Part shown: one piece after another, positions 16,397 to 23,572 of the stretch
Layout of the letters: every line of letters begins with the position of its first letter
Numbering within the stretch: the first letter of the stretch is position 1
Assembly: GCF_000420645.1 (NCBI RefSeq)
Contig: NZ_ATVI01000008.1
Location: 310,001-374,000 of the forward strand
Direction: 5' to 3'
DNA length: 64,000 bases
From: Nevskia ramosa DSM 11499
GTDB taxonomy: Bacteria; Pseudomonadota; Gammaproteobacteria; Nevskiales; Nevskiaceae
Translations under genes and position numbers: made by a program
Notes under the pieces: generated by a model
Databases searched by the model: none
What the model saw: only the letters and a program-made list of their open reading frames with translations
Told to the model about the DNA's origin: nothing

Positions 16397-16478
16397 GATC
16401 GGCCAACGACGCCTGATCCAACAGACAACGAAGTCCATGTGCTCCGAGCGGCAATCGGAGCACATGGACTTTTTTTTT
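16397..16478 (+). promoter_or_regulatory. Antitermination leader of the OmpA-cupredoxin gene
   Basis: P1 (16397-16418) has arms GATCGGCC/GCCTGATC with one C-C mismatch and hexaloop AACGAC. P2 (16424-16435) has a short GAC/GTC stem and hexaloop AACGAA. Both loops have A1 and G4, and the two stem-loops are 5 nt apart. The 3' side of P2 is the start of the terminator: 17 perfect pairs between 16431-16447 and 16455-16471, followed by a run of nine T ending at 16478. P2 and the full terminator are mutually exclusive. Upstream, GGTTTC/GAAACC could form an extra small hairpin (16377-16390). Confidence 0.8.
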
Positions 16479-16507
16479 GCCCTACAGATCGAGTCCATTG
16501 GAGCCTT

Positions 16508-17899
16508 ATGAAACATCTTTGCCGTCGCCTGATACCCGCTGTGATCGCGACCACGATGATCGCCCCGAGTGTTGTTCACGCCGCCGATGAAGTGTTGCCG
16601 TTCTACTTCGCACCCATGGGTTCCTACGTGTTCTCCGATGATGGCCGAGGCACCAAGGACGGCATCGGCGGCACCGTGGCGCTCGGTGCGCATCTGGGTC
16701 GCAATTTCGATCTCGAACTGCTGGGCAGCTACATCAAGTTCGGTTCCAAGGATCAGCAGAGCAGCATGAGCCAGGGCGCGGGTGGCGTTGGCGCCAACAT
16801 CTATCTGTTTCGCACCGATGCCGGCAGCGGCCTGTTCATCCATGGCGATGTGCTCGGCAGCAGCAAGACCTATTACCACTACGGCCTCGGCTACGACCTG
16901 ATGGTTGGCAAGTACTTCGGCATTCGCGCCGAAGGCCTGATCCGCAATCAGCAGTTCGAACATCACGAGCCGCAGGTCAACATCGGCCTGCGCATTCCGT
17001 TCGGCAGCAATCCGCCGAAGCAGGCGCTGCCGGCTCCGCCACCGCCGCCACCGCCTGTCGAAGTGGTTGCAGTCGAGGCACCGGCTCCGCCGCCACCACC
17101 ACCACCGTGCACGCCGCCGGAAGCAGGCCAGCCGATCTCGCTGGACGGTTGCAAGAAGGGCGACAACATCGTGCTGCGCGGCGTCAACTTCGAGTTCGAC
17201 AAGGCGGTGCTGACACTCAATGCCACGGTCCTTCTCGATCAGGTTGCAGTGGCACTGGCACGGCGTCCGGATATCAAGGTCGAGATCGGTGGCCATACCG
17301 ATGCCAAGGGCACGGTGAAGTACAACAAGAAGCTGTCCGATGCGCGTGCAGCGTCGGTGCGCACTTACCTGATGCAGAAGGGCGTCACCGCCGAGCGCAT
17401 GACCTCGGTCGGCTACGGCAAGATCGTCGCGATCGCCAGCAACGATACCGATGAGGGCCGCGCGCTGAATCGTCGTGTCGAGCTGACGGTGACCGATTCC
17501 GATCCTGCCGCCGGCGCCGTCGAATCACTGCAGCCGGGTGCGCCGCCGGAGATCACGCCGGGCGCTGAATCGGTACCTGCCGCTGCGGTACCTGCCGCTG
17601 CGGTACCCGCAGCAGCGATCGCAGCTTCTGCAGCGCCGGTCGCCGCGGCATCGGCCAAGGCCACGGTATCGATCATCGACTACGAGTACAGCCCGAAGAC
17701 GGTCAACGTCGTCGCGGGCGGCACGGTCACCTGGACCAACAATGATCGCGTCACCCACACGGTTACCTTCGAAGGCGAGGACATCAAGATCAAGCAGGGT
17801 GAGTCGTATACCAAGGCTTATCCGGCTGCCGGCACCTTCGCCTACAAGTGCGGCATCCACCCGACGATGTTCGGCACGGTTGTAGCGGTTGCTCCCTGA
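16508..17899 (+). CDS. OmpA-family protein fused to a C-terminal blue-copper (cupredoxin) domain
   Basis: A 463-residue exported protein with an unusual domain order. The signal peptide (1-25, ending VVHA) is followed by an OmpA-like beta-barrel (about 30-167), a poly-Pro linker (177-203), an OmpA peptidoglycan-binding domain (about 218-332, with GGHTDAKGTVKYN and LNRRVEL), an Ala/Pro linker (335-385) and an amicyanin/plastocyanin-type domain (386-463). The copper ligands are visible as His417, Cys448, His451 and Met454 in the CGIHPTM motif. A 15-bp direct repeat encodes VPAAA twice near 17571-17601. GGAG precedes the ATG. It would hold a one-electron copper centre at the outer membrane. Its own promoter and leader separate it from the ExbBD cluster. 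Confidence 0.88.
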   Translation: MKHLCRRLIPAVIATTMIAPSVVHAADEVLPFYFAPMGSYVFSDDGRGTKDGIGGTVALGAHLGRNFDLELLGSYIKFGSKDQQSSMSQGAGGVGANIYLFRTDAGSGLFIHGDVLGSSKTYYHYGLGYDLMVGKYFGIRAEGLIRNQQFEHHEPQVNIGLRIPFGSNPPKQALPAPPPPPPPVEVVAVEAPAPPPPPPPCTPPEAGQPISLDGCKKGDNIVLRGVNFEFDKAVLTLNATVLLDQVAVALARRPDIKVEIGGHTDAKGTVKYNKKLSDARAASVRTYLMQKGVTAERMTSVGYGKIVAIASNDTDEGRALNRRVELTVTDSDPAAGAVESLQPGAPPEITPGAESVPAAAVPAAAVPAAAIAASAAPVAAASAKATVSIIDYEYSPKTVNVVAGGTVTWTNNDRVTHTVTFEGEDIKIKQGESYTKAYPAAGTFAYKCGIHPTMFGTVVAVAP

Positions 17900-17922
17900 A
17901 CCTGATGGCGGAATGGAGTGAT

Positions 17923-17942
17923 GGATACCCAGGCGGGTATCC
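17923..17942 (+). terminator. 8-bp hairpin behind the OmpA-cupredoxin gene
   Basis: GGATACCC (17923-17930) pairs perfectly with GGGTATCC (17935-17942) around a 4-nt loop, 23 nt after the stop codon. No T-run follows, so it may slow or process the transcript rather than end it. Confidence 0.45.
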
Positions 17943-18119
17943 AGCAGTTGCAGCGTTCGGATGCTGTCGCCCGCAAGGGCGGCAGCAGGCTGATTGGCAT
18001 TGATGACTGCGCGGATCCCTCAGCACATGAAGGTCTATAAATTGGAAGCATCGCAGCCACCCGCTTCGCCGAAGCCTCAGCGAAGCAGCAGCCACAGTGA
18101 CAAGGCGCCGTCGAGCAAG

Positions 18120-18704
18120 ATGGCGCATCGCGGCCTGCGGGTGATGCTGGTCGATGACGATGCCTCTCGGCTGCTGATGCTCGAACAGGCATTGGTCGCC
18201 GAAGGGCACGTGATCGTCGTGCGGCTCGATACCCAGGCCGATCTGCTGGCTGGCGTCACCGTGCACCAGCCCGACGTGATCTTCATCGATGTCGATGCCC
18301 CGAGCCGTGACACGCTGGAATCGCTCGGTCAGATTCATCGCGAACGGCCCCGGCCGATCGTCTTGTTCGCAGCGCGCAGCGATGCCGAAACCGCGCACCG
18401 TGCGGTTCACGCAGGCGTCAGTGCCTATGTCGTCGACGGTCTGCATCCGACCCGGCTCAGCGCCTTGCTCGATGTTGCGATCGCCCGTTTCGAAGTGCAC
18501 CAGGCACTGAGCCAGGAACTCACGGCGGCCAATGCCCGGCTCGCCGATCAGCGGGATATCGAACGCGCCAAGGGATTGCTGATGAAGCGGCGCAAGCTCG
18601 ACGAAGGCGAGGCGTACGCAATGCTTCGCAAGATGGCCATGGACCGCAAGCAGCGGATCGGTGATTACGCGAGGCTGCTGCTTGCGGCCTCCGACGTGCT
18701 TTGA
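18120..18704 (+). CDS. nasT: NasT-type ANTAR antiterminator, copy 1
   Basis: A 194-residue protein with an N-terminal receiver-like domain (LRVMLVDDDASR, FIDVDAPSRDTLESLGQ) and a C-terminal ANTAR RNA-binding domain (AKGLLMKRRKLDEGEAYAML). The receiver has Asp57 but shows VVDGL where active receivers carry the switch Lys-Pro, so it is probably controlled by partner binding rather than phosphorylation, as known for NasT. The frame is open from 17994, and ATG codons at 17994 and 18027 are alternatives; 18120 is chosen because it gives the usual NasT start. The gene overlaps nasS (TTGA). It should bind the tandem hexaloop leaders in this window and prevent termination. Confidence 0.85.
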   Translation: MAHRGLRVMLVDDDASRLLMLEQALVAEGHVIVVRLDTQADLLAGVTVHQPDVIFIDVDAPSRDTLESLGQIHRERPRPIVLFAARSDAETAHRAVHAGVSAYVVDGLHPTRLSALLDVAIARFEVHQALSQELTAANARLADQRDIERAKGLLMKRRKLDEGEAYAMLRKMAMDRKQRIGDYARLLLAASDVL

Positions 18705-19972
18705 ACGGCAGCGGGCGTCTCGTGCACAGCTCACTTGAAAAGACTTCGCTGCGGCTGGGCCTGTTGCCGCTCGCCGATGCCGCACCGCTGGTAATCGCCA
18801 AATCGCACGGCTTCTTTGCGCGCCATGGGCTCGATGTGGAGTTGAGCGTCGAACGCGCCTGGGCCGCCTTGCGTGACAAGGTTGCCGCCGGCGTGCTCGA
18901 TGGCGGTCAGATGCTGGCGCCGATGCCGATCGCGGCAACGCTCGGTCTGGATGGTGTGGCGGTGCCGATGGTTACGGCGATGAACCTGAGCCTGAATGGC
19001 AACGCGATCATCGTCTCCCGCTCGCTGCACGAACGGATCGCGGAACTGGTCGAAGGGCCGGTCGATGCCGGCAACTCGGCTGCGGCGCTGGCCAGACTGA
19101 TTGCGGCCGATCAGGCCCAGGGCGCGCGCCGTCTGGTGTTCGCGCACGTGTTTCCGTTCTCGGCGCACCACTATGAACTGCGCATGTGGCTGGTCAGCGC
19201 CAACATCGATCCTGACAACGACGTGCAGCTCTGCGTGGTACCGCCGTCGCAGATGGTTCAGGAACTGGAAGCGGGGCGGGTCGATGGCTATTGCGTCGGC
19301 GAGCCCTGGAACGAAGTGGCGCGTCAGCGCGGCATCGGCATGACGGTGGCCACCAAGCACGAAATCTGGAACAACAGCCCCGAAAAGGTGCTCGGCGTGA
19401 CCCGTGACTGGGCATATGCCCATCCGAACACGCATCGCGCGATGGTGGCTGCCTTGATCGAGACCGCACGCTGGCTCGATCAGCCGGAGAACCGCAGCAT
19501 CGCTGCCGAACAGATGATTGCCGACAGCGTGATCGACGCACCGGCATCGGCCCTGAAAGCAGCACTGGAAATGCGCACTGGCGGCATCGTGTTCCATCGT
19601 GGCGCAGCCACCTTTCCGTGGCGCTCCCATGCGGTGTGGTTCATGTTGCAGATGCTGCGCTGGCGCCAATGCTGGATGGCGCCGAACTTCAGCGATGTCG
19701 CTGCCGAGGTCTATCGCTGCGAGCTGTATCGCGAAGTCGCCGCCAGCATTGGCGAGCCTTGCCCGCGCGGTGACTACAAGACGGAAGGAGATGGCCGTGA
19801 TGGTTCGGTCATGCCCTCTGCCGATGGTCGCTCGATCCGTATTGGTGCGGATGGAATGCTCGATGGTTCGATATTCGATCCGGTCGATCCGATCGGCTGG
19901 CTGAATCGACAGAAGCTGGGGCTGCCGGCAGTTGGGCAGGCTTCCTTGCTGCTGGCGAATGTCGCTCCCTGA
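18701..19972 (+). CDS. nasS: NasS-type nitrate/nitrite sensor, copy 1
   Basis: A protein of 423 residues (TTG at 18701 overlapping the nasT stop) or 416 residues (GTG at 18722), in the NrtA/CmpA-like periplasmic-binding-protein fold. Conserved stretches are LRLGLLPLADAAPLVIAK, FFARHGLDVEL and VDGYCVGEPWNEVA. There is no signal peptide, so it stays in the cytoplasm, which is the known distinction between the NasS sensor and a transport binding protein. In NasS-NasT pairs, NasS holds NasT inactive until nitrate or nitrite binds. It is longer at the C-terminus than copy 2. Confidence 0.85.
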   Translation: MNGSGRLVHSSLEKTSLRLGLLPLADAAPLVIAKSHGFFARHGLDVELSVERAWAALRDKVAAGVLDGGQMLAPMPIAATLGLDGVAVPMVTAMNLSLNGNAIIVSRSLHERIAELVEGPVDAGNSAAALARLIAADQAQGARRLVFAHVFPFSAHHYELRMWLVSANIDPDNDVQLCVVPPSQMVQELEAGRVDGYCVGEPWNEVARQRGIGMTVATKHEIWNNSPEKVLGVTRDWAYAHPNTHRAMVAALIETARWLDQPENRSIAAEQMIADSVIDAPASALKAALEMRTGGIVFHRGAATFPWRSHAVWFMLQMLRWRQCWMAPNFSDVAAEVYRCELYREVAASIGEPCPRGDYKTEGDGRDGSVMPSADGRSIRIGADGMLDGSIFDPVDPIGWLNRQKLGLPAVGQASLLLANVAP

Positions 19973-20080
19973 TTATTTCTGATTGTTTCTGGTTGAGGGT
20001 GGCGCTTCTCTGAACCGTTTGTCAGAAGAAATGGAGTAGTGGCAGGAAATTTACTGCTTTTCAAAGCTTTTATTGTTTTG

Positions 20081-20096
20081 TGGCATACGGCTTGCT
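20081..20096 (+). promoter_or_regulatory. Sigma-54 promoter of the DUF3034-haemoglobin operon
   Basis: TGGCATACGGCTTGCT has GG at 20082-20083 and GC at 20094-20095 in exact register. The predicted start is near 20107. The AT-rich stretch 19975-20080 before it holds no gene and could hold activator sites. Confidence 0.8.
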
Positions 20097-20107
20097 TAGT
20101 TACTACA

Positions 20108-20216
20108 GTCATCAATAAAGATGACAACGAACATCTGGAACCAGCCAATGCTGACTGGTTCCCGGGACACCGAAGTCCACGCACAGGCAATGCAGCCTGT
20201 CCGTGGATTTTTTTTT
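20108..20216 (+). promoter_or_regulatory. Antitermination leader of the DUF3034-haemoglobin operon
   Basis: A first hairpin (20108-20125) has arms GTCATC/GATGAC and loop AATAAA. P1 (20137-20162) has arms GGAACCAG/CTGGTTCC, a C-A mismatch, a closing C-G pair and hexaloop AATGCT. Two nt later, P2 (20165-20178) has arms GGAC/GTCC and hexaloop ACCGAA. P1 and P2 loops both have A1 and G4. The 3' arm of P2 is shared with the 5' arm of an intrinsic terminator (20176-20207, 12 pairs with one C-C mismatch) that ends in nine T (20208-20216). The terminator's own loop, AATGCA, also fits the A1-G4 rule. The gene start lies 70 nt beyond. Confidence 0.82.
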
Positions 20217-20286
20217 GGCTTCGATTCGCCAGGGTTGTCTTTGTCGCTACATCGATCGTTACATCCAAAATATCAAAGGAGTCAGC

Positions 20287-21357
20287 ATGAACGGTTACAG
20301 CAGGGGATGCGGGAAAAAAGCGGCGATTGCCTTCGCGTGCACAACGCTTGGTTTCGCCATCTCCGGTGCAGCGCAGGCCGGTATCTATGATGCCGGCAAG
20401 GTGCTCGCTACCAGCGGCGTCAACATCACTGACGGCGCAGCCGGCGGCGGTGTCACGCCATGGGCAGTCATTGCCGGTTACGAAACCAACCAGGGCATCA
20501 ACGGCAGCATCCACTACACCTATGCGAACCTGCCGAACTACAGCCTGAATTCGCTCGGCGTCGCGGTCGGTTTCTACGATCGTCTGGAACTCTCGTACGC
20601 CTACGATCTGTTGCCGACCGGCAGCACGTTCAACACCGTCGGCCTGCTGACCAATACGCTGACCGGTGGTGGCCCGAACGATACCGGCATCGATCCGTTC
20701 AATACCTCGATCCGCATGGATATCTTCGGCGCCAAGCTGCGCGTGCTCGGTGAATCGATCTATGACTCGGATACGCTGATTCCGCAGGTCGCCATCGGCG
20801 GCTTCTACAAGATCAATCACAACGACGAGCTGCTGCATACCTTGCTGGCCAACAAGCGCAAGGATTTCGAAGCTTATGTCGCAGTCACCAAGATCTTTTT
20901 CCCGCTCGATCTTCTGGTCAACCTCACCGTGCGTTACACAGCTGCGAACCAGACCGGTCTGACCGGCTTCGGTGGCCCGAACAAGAACAGCCGCGAGTTC
21001 CGTCCTGAAGTGTCGTTTGCCTACCTGCTCGCCAAGAACGTGGCGATCGGTGCCGAGTACGCAGCCCACGGCAAGAACACCGATGGTCGCGGTGTGAACG
21101 TCGGCGGTATCGATACCACGGTGCTCGGCAACATCACCGGCGCGCTGAACAACATCGGTGTTGCCGGTCCGGTCGGGCAGATCGTCAACAACGCCAATGA
21201 CACGCTGACCCAGCGTGAAAGCGATTGGTTCGACGTGTTCTTCGCCTACTTCCCGAACAAGAACCTGTCGTTCGTCGCTGCCTACGCCAACCTCGGAAAC
21301 ATCACTCTGACCCCTAAGCAGACCGGTGCGTATTTCTCGGTGCAGGCGAGCTTCTAA
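20287..21357 (+). CDS. DUF3034-family outer-membrane protein
   Basis: A 356-residue exported protein with a signal peptide (ending ISGAAQA) and alternating amphipathic strands ending in YFSVQASF, whose terminal Phe is typical of outer-membrane barrels. The sequence from AGIYDAGKVLATSGVNITDG onward matches the DUF3034 family as I know it; its function is not established. A strong AAAGGAG ribosome-binding site precedes the ATG. It is the first gene behind a sigma-54/ANTAR leader and is followed by a haemoglobin gene 59 bp on, so it is likely part of a nitrate-responsive envelope module. Confidence 0.8.
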   Translation: MNGYSRGCGKKAAIAFACTTLGFAISGAAQAGIYDAGKVLATSGVNITDGAAGGGVTPWAVIAGYETNQGINGSIHYTYANLPNYSLNSLGVAVGFYDRLELSYAYDLLPTGSTFNTVGLLTNTLTGGGPNDTGIDPFNTSIRMDIFGAKLRVLGESIYDSDTLIPQVAIGGFYKINHNDELLHTLLANKRKDFEAYVAVTKIFFPLDLLVNLTVRYTAANQTGLTGFGGPNKNSREFRPEVSFAYLLAKNVAIGAEYAAHGKNTDGRGVNVGGIDTTVLGNITGALNNIGVAGPVGQIVNNANDTLTQRESDWFDVFFAYFPNKNLSFVAAYANLGNITLTPKQTGAYFSVQASF

Positions 21358-21416
21358 GGCGCCCATCCGAATCCAATCGCCCAATCTAAGTGCTGTCCTT
21401 TCAAGGAGAAGTCATC

Positions 21417-21896
21417 ATGAAGTCGTTCAACAAATTGGTACTCGCGACGGCGCTGAGCCTGTCGTCACTATCGGCCTTCGCCGCCGGTTCGGAAACACCG
21501 GAAGGCAAGCCTCAGTCGACCTATCCGCAGATCTCGTCGGATGCCTATGAGAAGTTCGGTGGCGAATATGGTGTCGCCCGTTGGACCGAAGCCTTGTTCA
21601 AATACATCATGGCCGACAACCGGATCAACCATATCTTCGCCGCCCATGGCAAGGTCGAACGCCAGATTGCGCTCAACAAGCAACTGGTCGGCGTGATGCT
21701 CGGTGGTCCCGGTGTCGAGTACCAGGGCGCCAGCATGAGTGCTGCACACGGCGAAATGGGCATCACGCTGACGCAGTTCAACGCGGTGGTGGAAGACGCC
21801 TATCTCGCCTGCGAAGACGTGCGTACCCCGTATCACACCTGCAACCAGTTGATTGCTGCACTGGCACCGTTCAAGCGTTCCATCGTTACCCGCTGA
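21417..21896 (+). CDS. Exported group I truncated haemoglobin
   Basis: A 159-residue protein: a clear Sec signal peptide (MKSFNKLVLATALSLSSLSAFA) followed by a group I truncated globin. YEKFGGEYGVARWTEALF matches the start of the 2-on-2 globin fold, and SAAHGEMGIT supplies the proximal haem ligand His111. Two Cys (132 and 142) in the last helices could form a disulfide in the periplasm. Most truncated haemoglobins are cytoplasmic, so export is notable; roles in NO, nitrite or oxygen chemistry are possible. CAAGGAG precedes the ATG. It shares the leader of the DUF3034 gene and is closed by a strong terminator. Confidence 0.88.
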   Translation: MKSFNKLVLATALSLSSLSAFAAGSETPEGKPQSTYPQISSDAYEKFGGEYGVARWTEALFKYIMADNRINHIFAAHGKVERQIALNKQLVGVMLGGPGVEYQGASMSAAHGEMGITLTQFNAVVEDAYLACEDVRTPYHTCNQLIAALAPFKRSIVTR

Positions 21897-21935
21897 AGGC
21901 TCTGGCCAGCTCTCAGGCGTTGCTGAAACCCGTTT

Positions 21936-21974
21936 GCCCGGACTCTGCCGTTTTCGGCAGCGTCCGGGCCTTTT
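21936..21974 (+). terminator. Intrinsic terminator behind the haemoglobin gene
   Basis: GCCCGGAC/GTCCGGGC and CTGCCG/CGGCAG stack into a 14-bp stem with one T-C mismatch and a TTTT loop, followed by CTTTT. It ends the DUF3034-haemoglobin unit, so the FMN-protein genes need another promoter; none was recognised in 21975-22073. Confidence 0.85.
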
Positions 21975-22073
21975 GCAGCGCGGGATTTCTGTCAGTAGAG
22001 CCTGGCGAGCATCGAATGGAATCAAACGATCCACTTGTCTGTGGACACCACTAAAAATAAAGACCCAGAGATC

Positions 22074-22679
22074 ATGACAAACGATAGAAACAGAGACATC
22101 CAAACATCCGTTCCGGACCTGGTCTCGGGTCAGGAACCGGTATCCCGCCGTTCGCTGCTGCGGACTGTCGGTGGCCTCTTCGCAGGCCTGATGCTCCCCT
22201 CGCTCGGCAGAGCCACTGATTTGTGGACCACCTTCCAGACGCCGACCGCGTTCCTGACCGAAGTCTTCGGCAGCACGCCGCCGCCACCCAAGGTGCTGAT
22301 GCTCGATGCCGCCGCGCAGGCCAAACTCACTGCCGCGTTTGGCCGGGCTTATCCGCAGGCGCAGCTGCGCTACTGGAAAGCCGATGGTCGCAGCGCCTGG
22401 ATTCTCGACGACATCGGCAAGGTCGGCTATCAGCTGACCACCTCCGGCTTCGTCGTCAAGGACGGCAGCATCGATTCCGCCCGCGTGCTGATCTACCGCG
22501 AATCACGCGGCGAGCAGATTGCCGAAGCCTCGTGGCTGAAGAAGATCACCGGCGCCAAGCTGGCCGGCGCCAAGCTCGACAAGACCGTCGATAACATTTC
22601 CGGCGCCACCCTGTCGGTGAAGATGATGGAGCGCATGGCGGCAACGGCGCTGGTGCTCGACAGCATGGCAGCGGCCTGA
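22074..22679 (+). CDS. Tat-exported FMN-binding-domain protein
   Basis: A 201-residue protein. The N-terminus carries a twin-arginine motif SRRSLLR (Arg25-Arg26) followed by a hydrophobic stretch, so it should be exported folded by the Tat system. The body is an FMN-binding domain with the flavinylation motif DNISGAT (173-179), in which Thr179 would be covalently linked to FMN by ApbE. Residues 75-160 fit the domain core. The gene is the first of three adjacent genes with PepSY and ApbE. ATG at 22074 is chosen; the frame is open further upstream to 22035. Confidence 0.88.
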   Translation: MTNDRNRDIQTSVPDLVSGQEPVSRRSLLRTVGGLFAGLMLPSLGRATDLWTTFQTPTAFLTEVFGSTPPPPKVLMLDAAAQAKLTAAFGRAYPQAQLRYWKADGRSAWILDDIGKVGYQLTTSGFVVKDGSIDSARVLIYRESRGEQIAEASWLKKITGAKLAGAKLDKTVDNISGATLSVKMMERMAATALVLDSMAAA

Positions 22680-22683
22680 GGCC

Positions 22684-23568
22684 ATGGCCGCCGAATCCGC
22701 CAGCAAGTCACGCCCGGTGCATCTGGCCCGGCGTCTCGTGCGTCGTCTGCGCAGAGTCGCTGCGCCGACCTCGGCGAAGGGCGTTGTGGCGCGGCCGAAG
22801 GTGAAACGCAGCCTGACTGCGGTGCTGCGCCAGTGGCACCAGCGCATCGGCCTCACCGCGGCGTTCTTCGTGCTCTGGCTCGGCGTCAGCGGCACCTTGC
22901 TGACGCGCAGCAACGAACTGGGCTTCGATACCGCAAGGCTGCGCTGGGATTGGCTGACGGCGATGTACGGCCTGCGCGCCGAAGCGCCGCGCATGGGCTT
23001 CGAGGCCGCGGGTCACTGGATGGCGGCGACCAAGGAAAACACCTTGCTCGATGCCAAGGAGGTATCGCCGAGGTTGCCGGCGCCGGTCGGCTTCGTGTCA
23101 CTCGCCGGGCCCACCGGCACGCAGTTGTATATCGGCACGCCGGAAAGCCTGGTGATCACCACGATGGCCGGTGAGCGGATCGACGAACTGCGGCCGCCGG
23201 TGCTGCCGATCGGCGCTGTGCGCCGCATCGGCGTCACCGCTGCCGGGGCGATCGTGGTGCAGGATTTCGATGCCTACGAAAGCAGCGACGGCGGCAATAC
23301 CTGGACGCCGGTGCTGCCGCAGTCGGTGACCTGGTCGGAGCCGAAGCCCTTGCCGGCCGAGCAGCGCAGCAACATCGAACAGTTCGCCCGGCCGTCGATC
23401 CTCGTCGAACAGGTGCTGATCGATCTTCACAGCGGCCGCCTGTTCGGCGTCGTCGGTGCCTGGATCATCACCCTCATCGGGGTGCTGGCGCTGATGCTGT
23501 CGATCAGTGGCGTCTGGACCTGGTGGCGCATCCGCCAGAGCCGGCGCAAGGCGGCCAACGGTGGCTGA
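22684..23568 (+). CDS. PepSY-associated transmembrane protein
   Basis: A 294-residue inner-membrane protein with a long basic N-terminus (RRLVRRLRR), one transmembrane helix after WHQRIG (about residues 55-77), a periplasmic region of some 170 residues, and a second helix near the C-terminus (LFGVVGAWIITLIGVLALML). His residues at both membrane boundaries (WHQRIG and LHSGRLFG) are typical of PepSY proteins, which often carry electrons or haem across the inner membrane for flavinylated partners. It starts 4 nt after the FMN-protein stop. Confidence 0.82.
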   Translation: MAAESASKSRPVHLARRLVRRLRRVAAPTSAKGVVARPKVKRSLTAVLRQWHQRIGLTAAFFVLWLGVSGTLLTRSNELGFDTARLRWDWLTAMYGLRAEAPRMGFEAAGHWMAATKENTLLDAKEVSPRLPAPVGFVSLAGPTGTQLYIGTPESLVITTMAGERIDELRPPVLPIGAVRRIGVTAAGAIVVQDFDAYESSDGGNTWTPVLPQSVTWSEPKPLPAEQRSNIEQFARPSILVEQVLIDLHSGRLFGVVGAWIITLIGVLALMLSISGVWTWWRIRQSRRKAANGG

Positions 23569-23572
23569 CATC

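Noticed and set aside
17571-17601. Tandem 15-bp repeat as a CRISPR or mobile-element trace
   Set aside because: It lies inside the Ala/Pro linker of the OmpA-cupredoxin frame and keeps the reading frame; it is a coding repeat.
17988-18003. Sigma-54-like sequence before nasT copy 1
   Set aside because: TGGCATTGATGACTGC has the GC one base out of register and lacks the TTGC box.
18701-19972. NasS copy 1 as a periplasmic nitrate-binding protein of an ABC transporter
   Set aside because: It has no signal peptide, overlaps an ANTAR antiterminator gene and has no permease gene beside it, so it is a cytoplasmic sensor. The same applies to copy 2.
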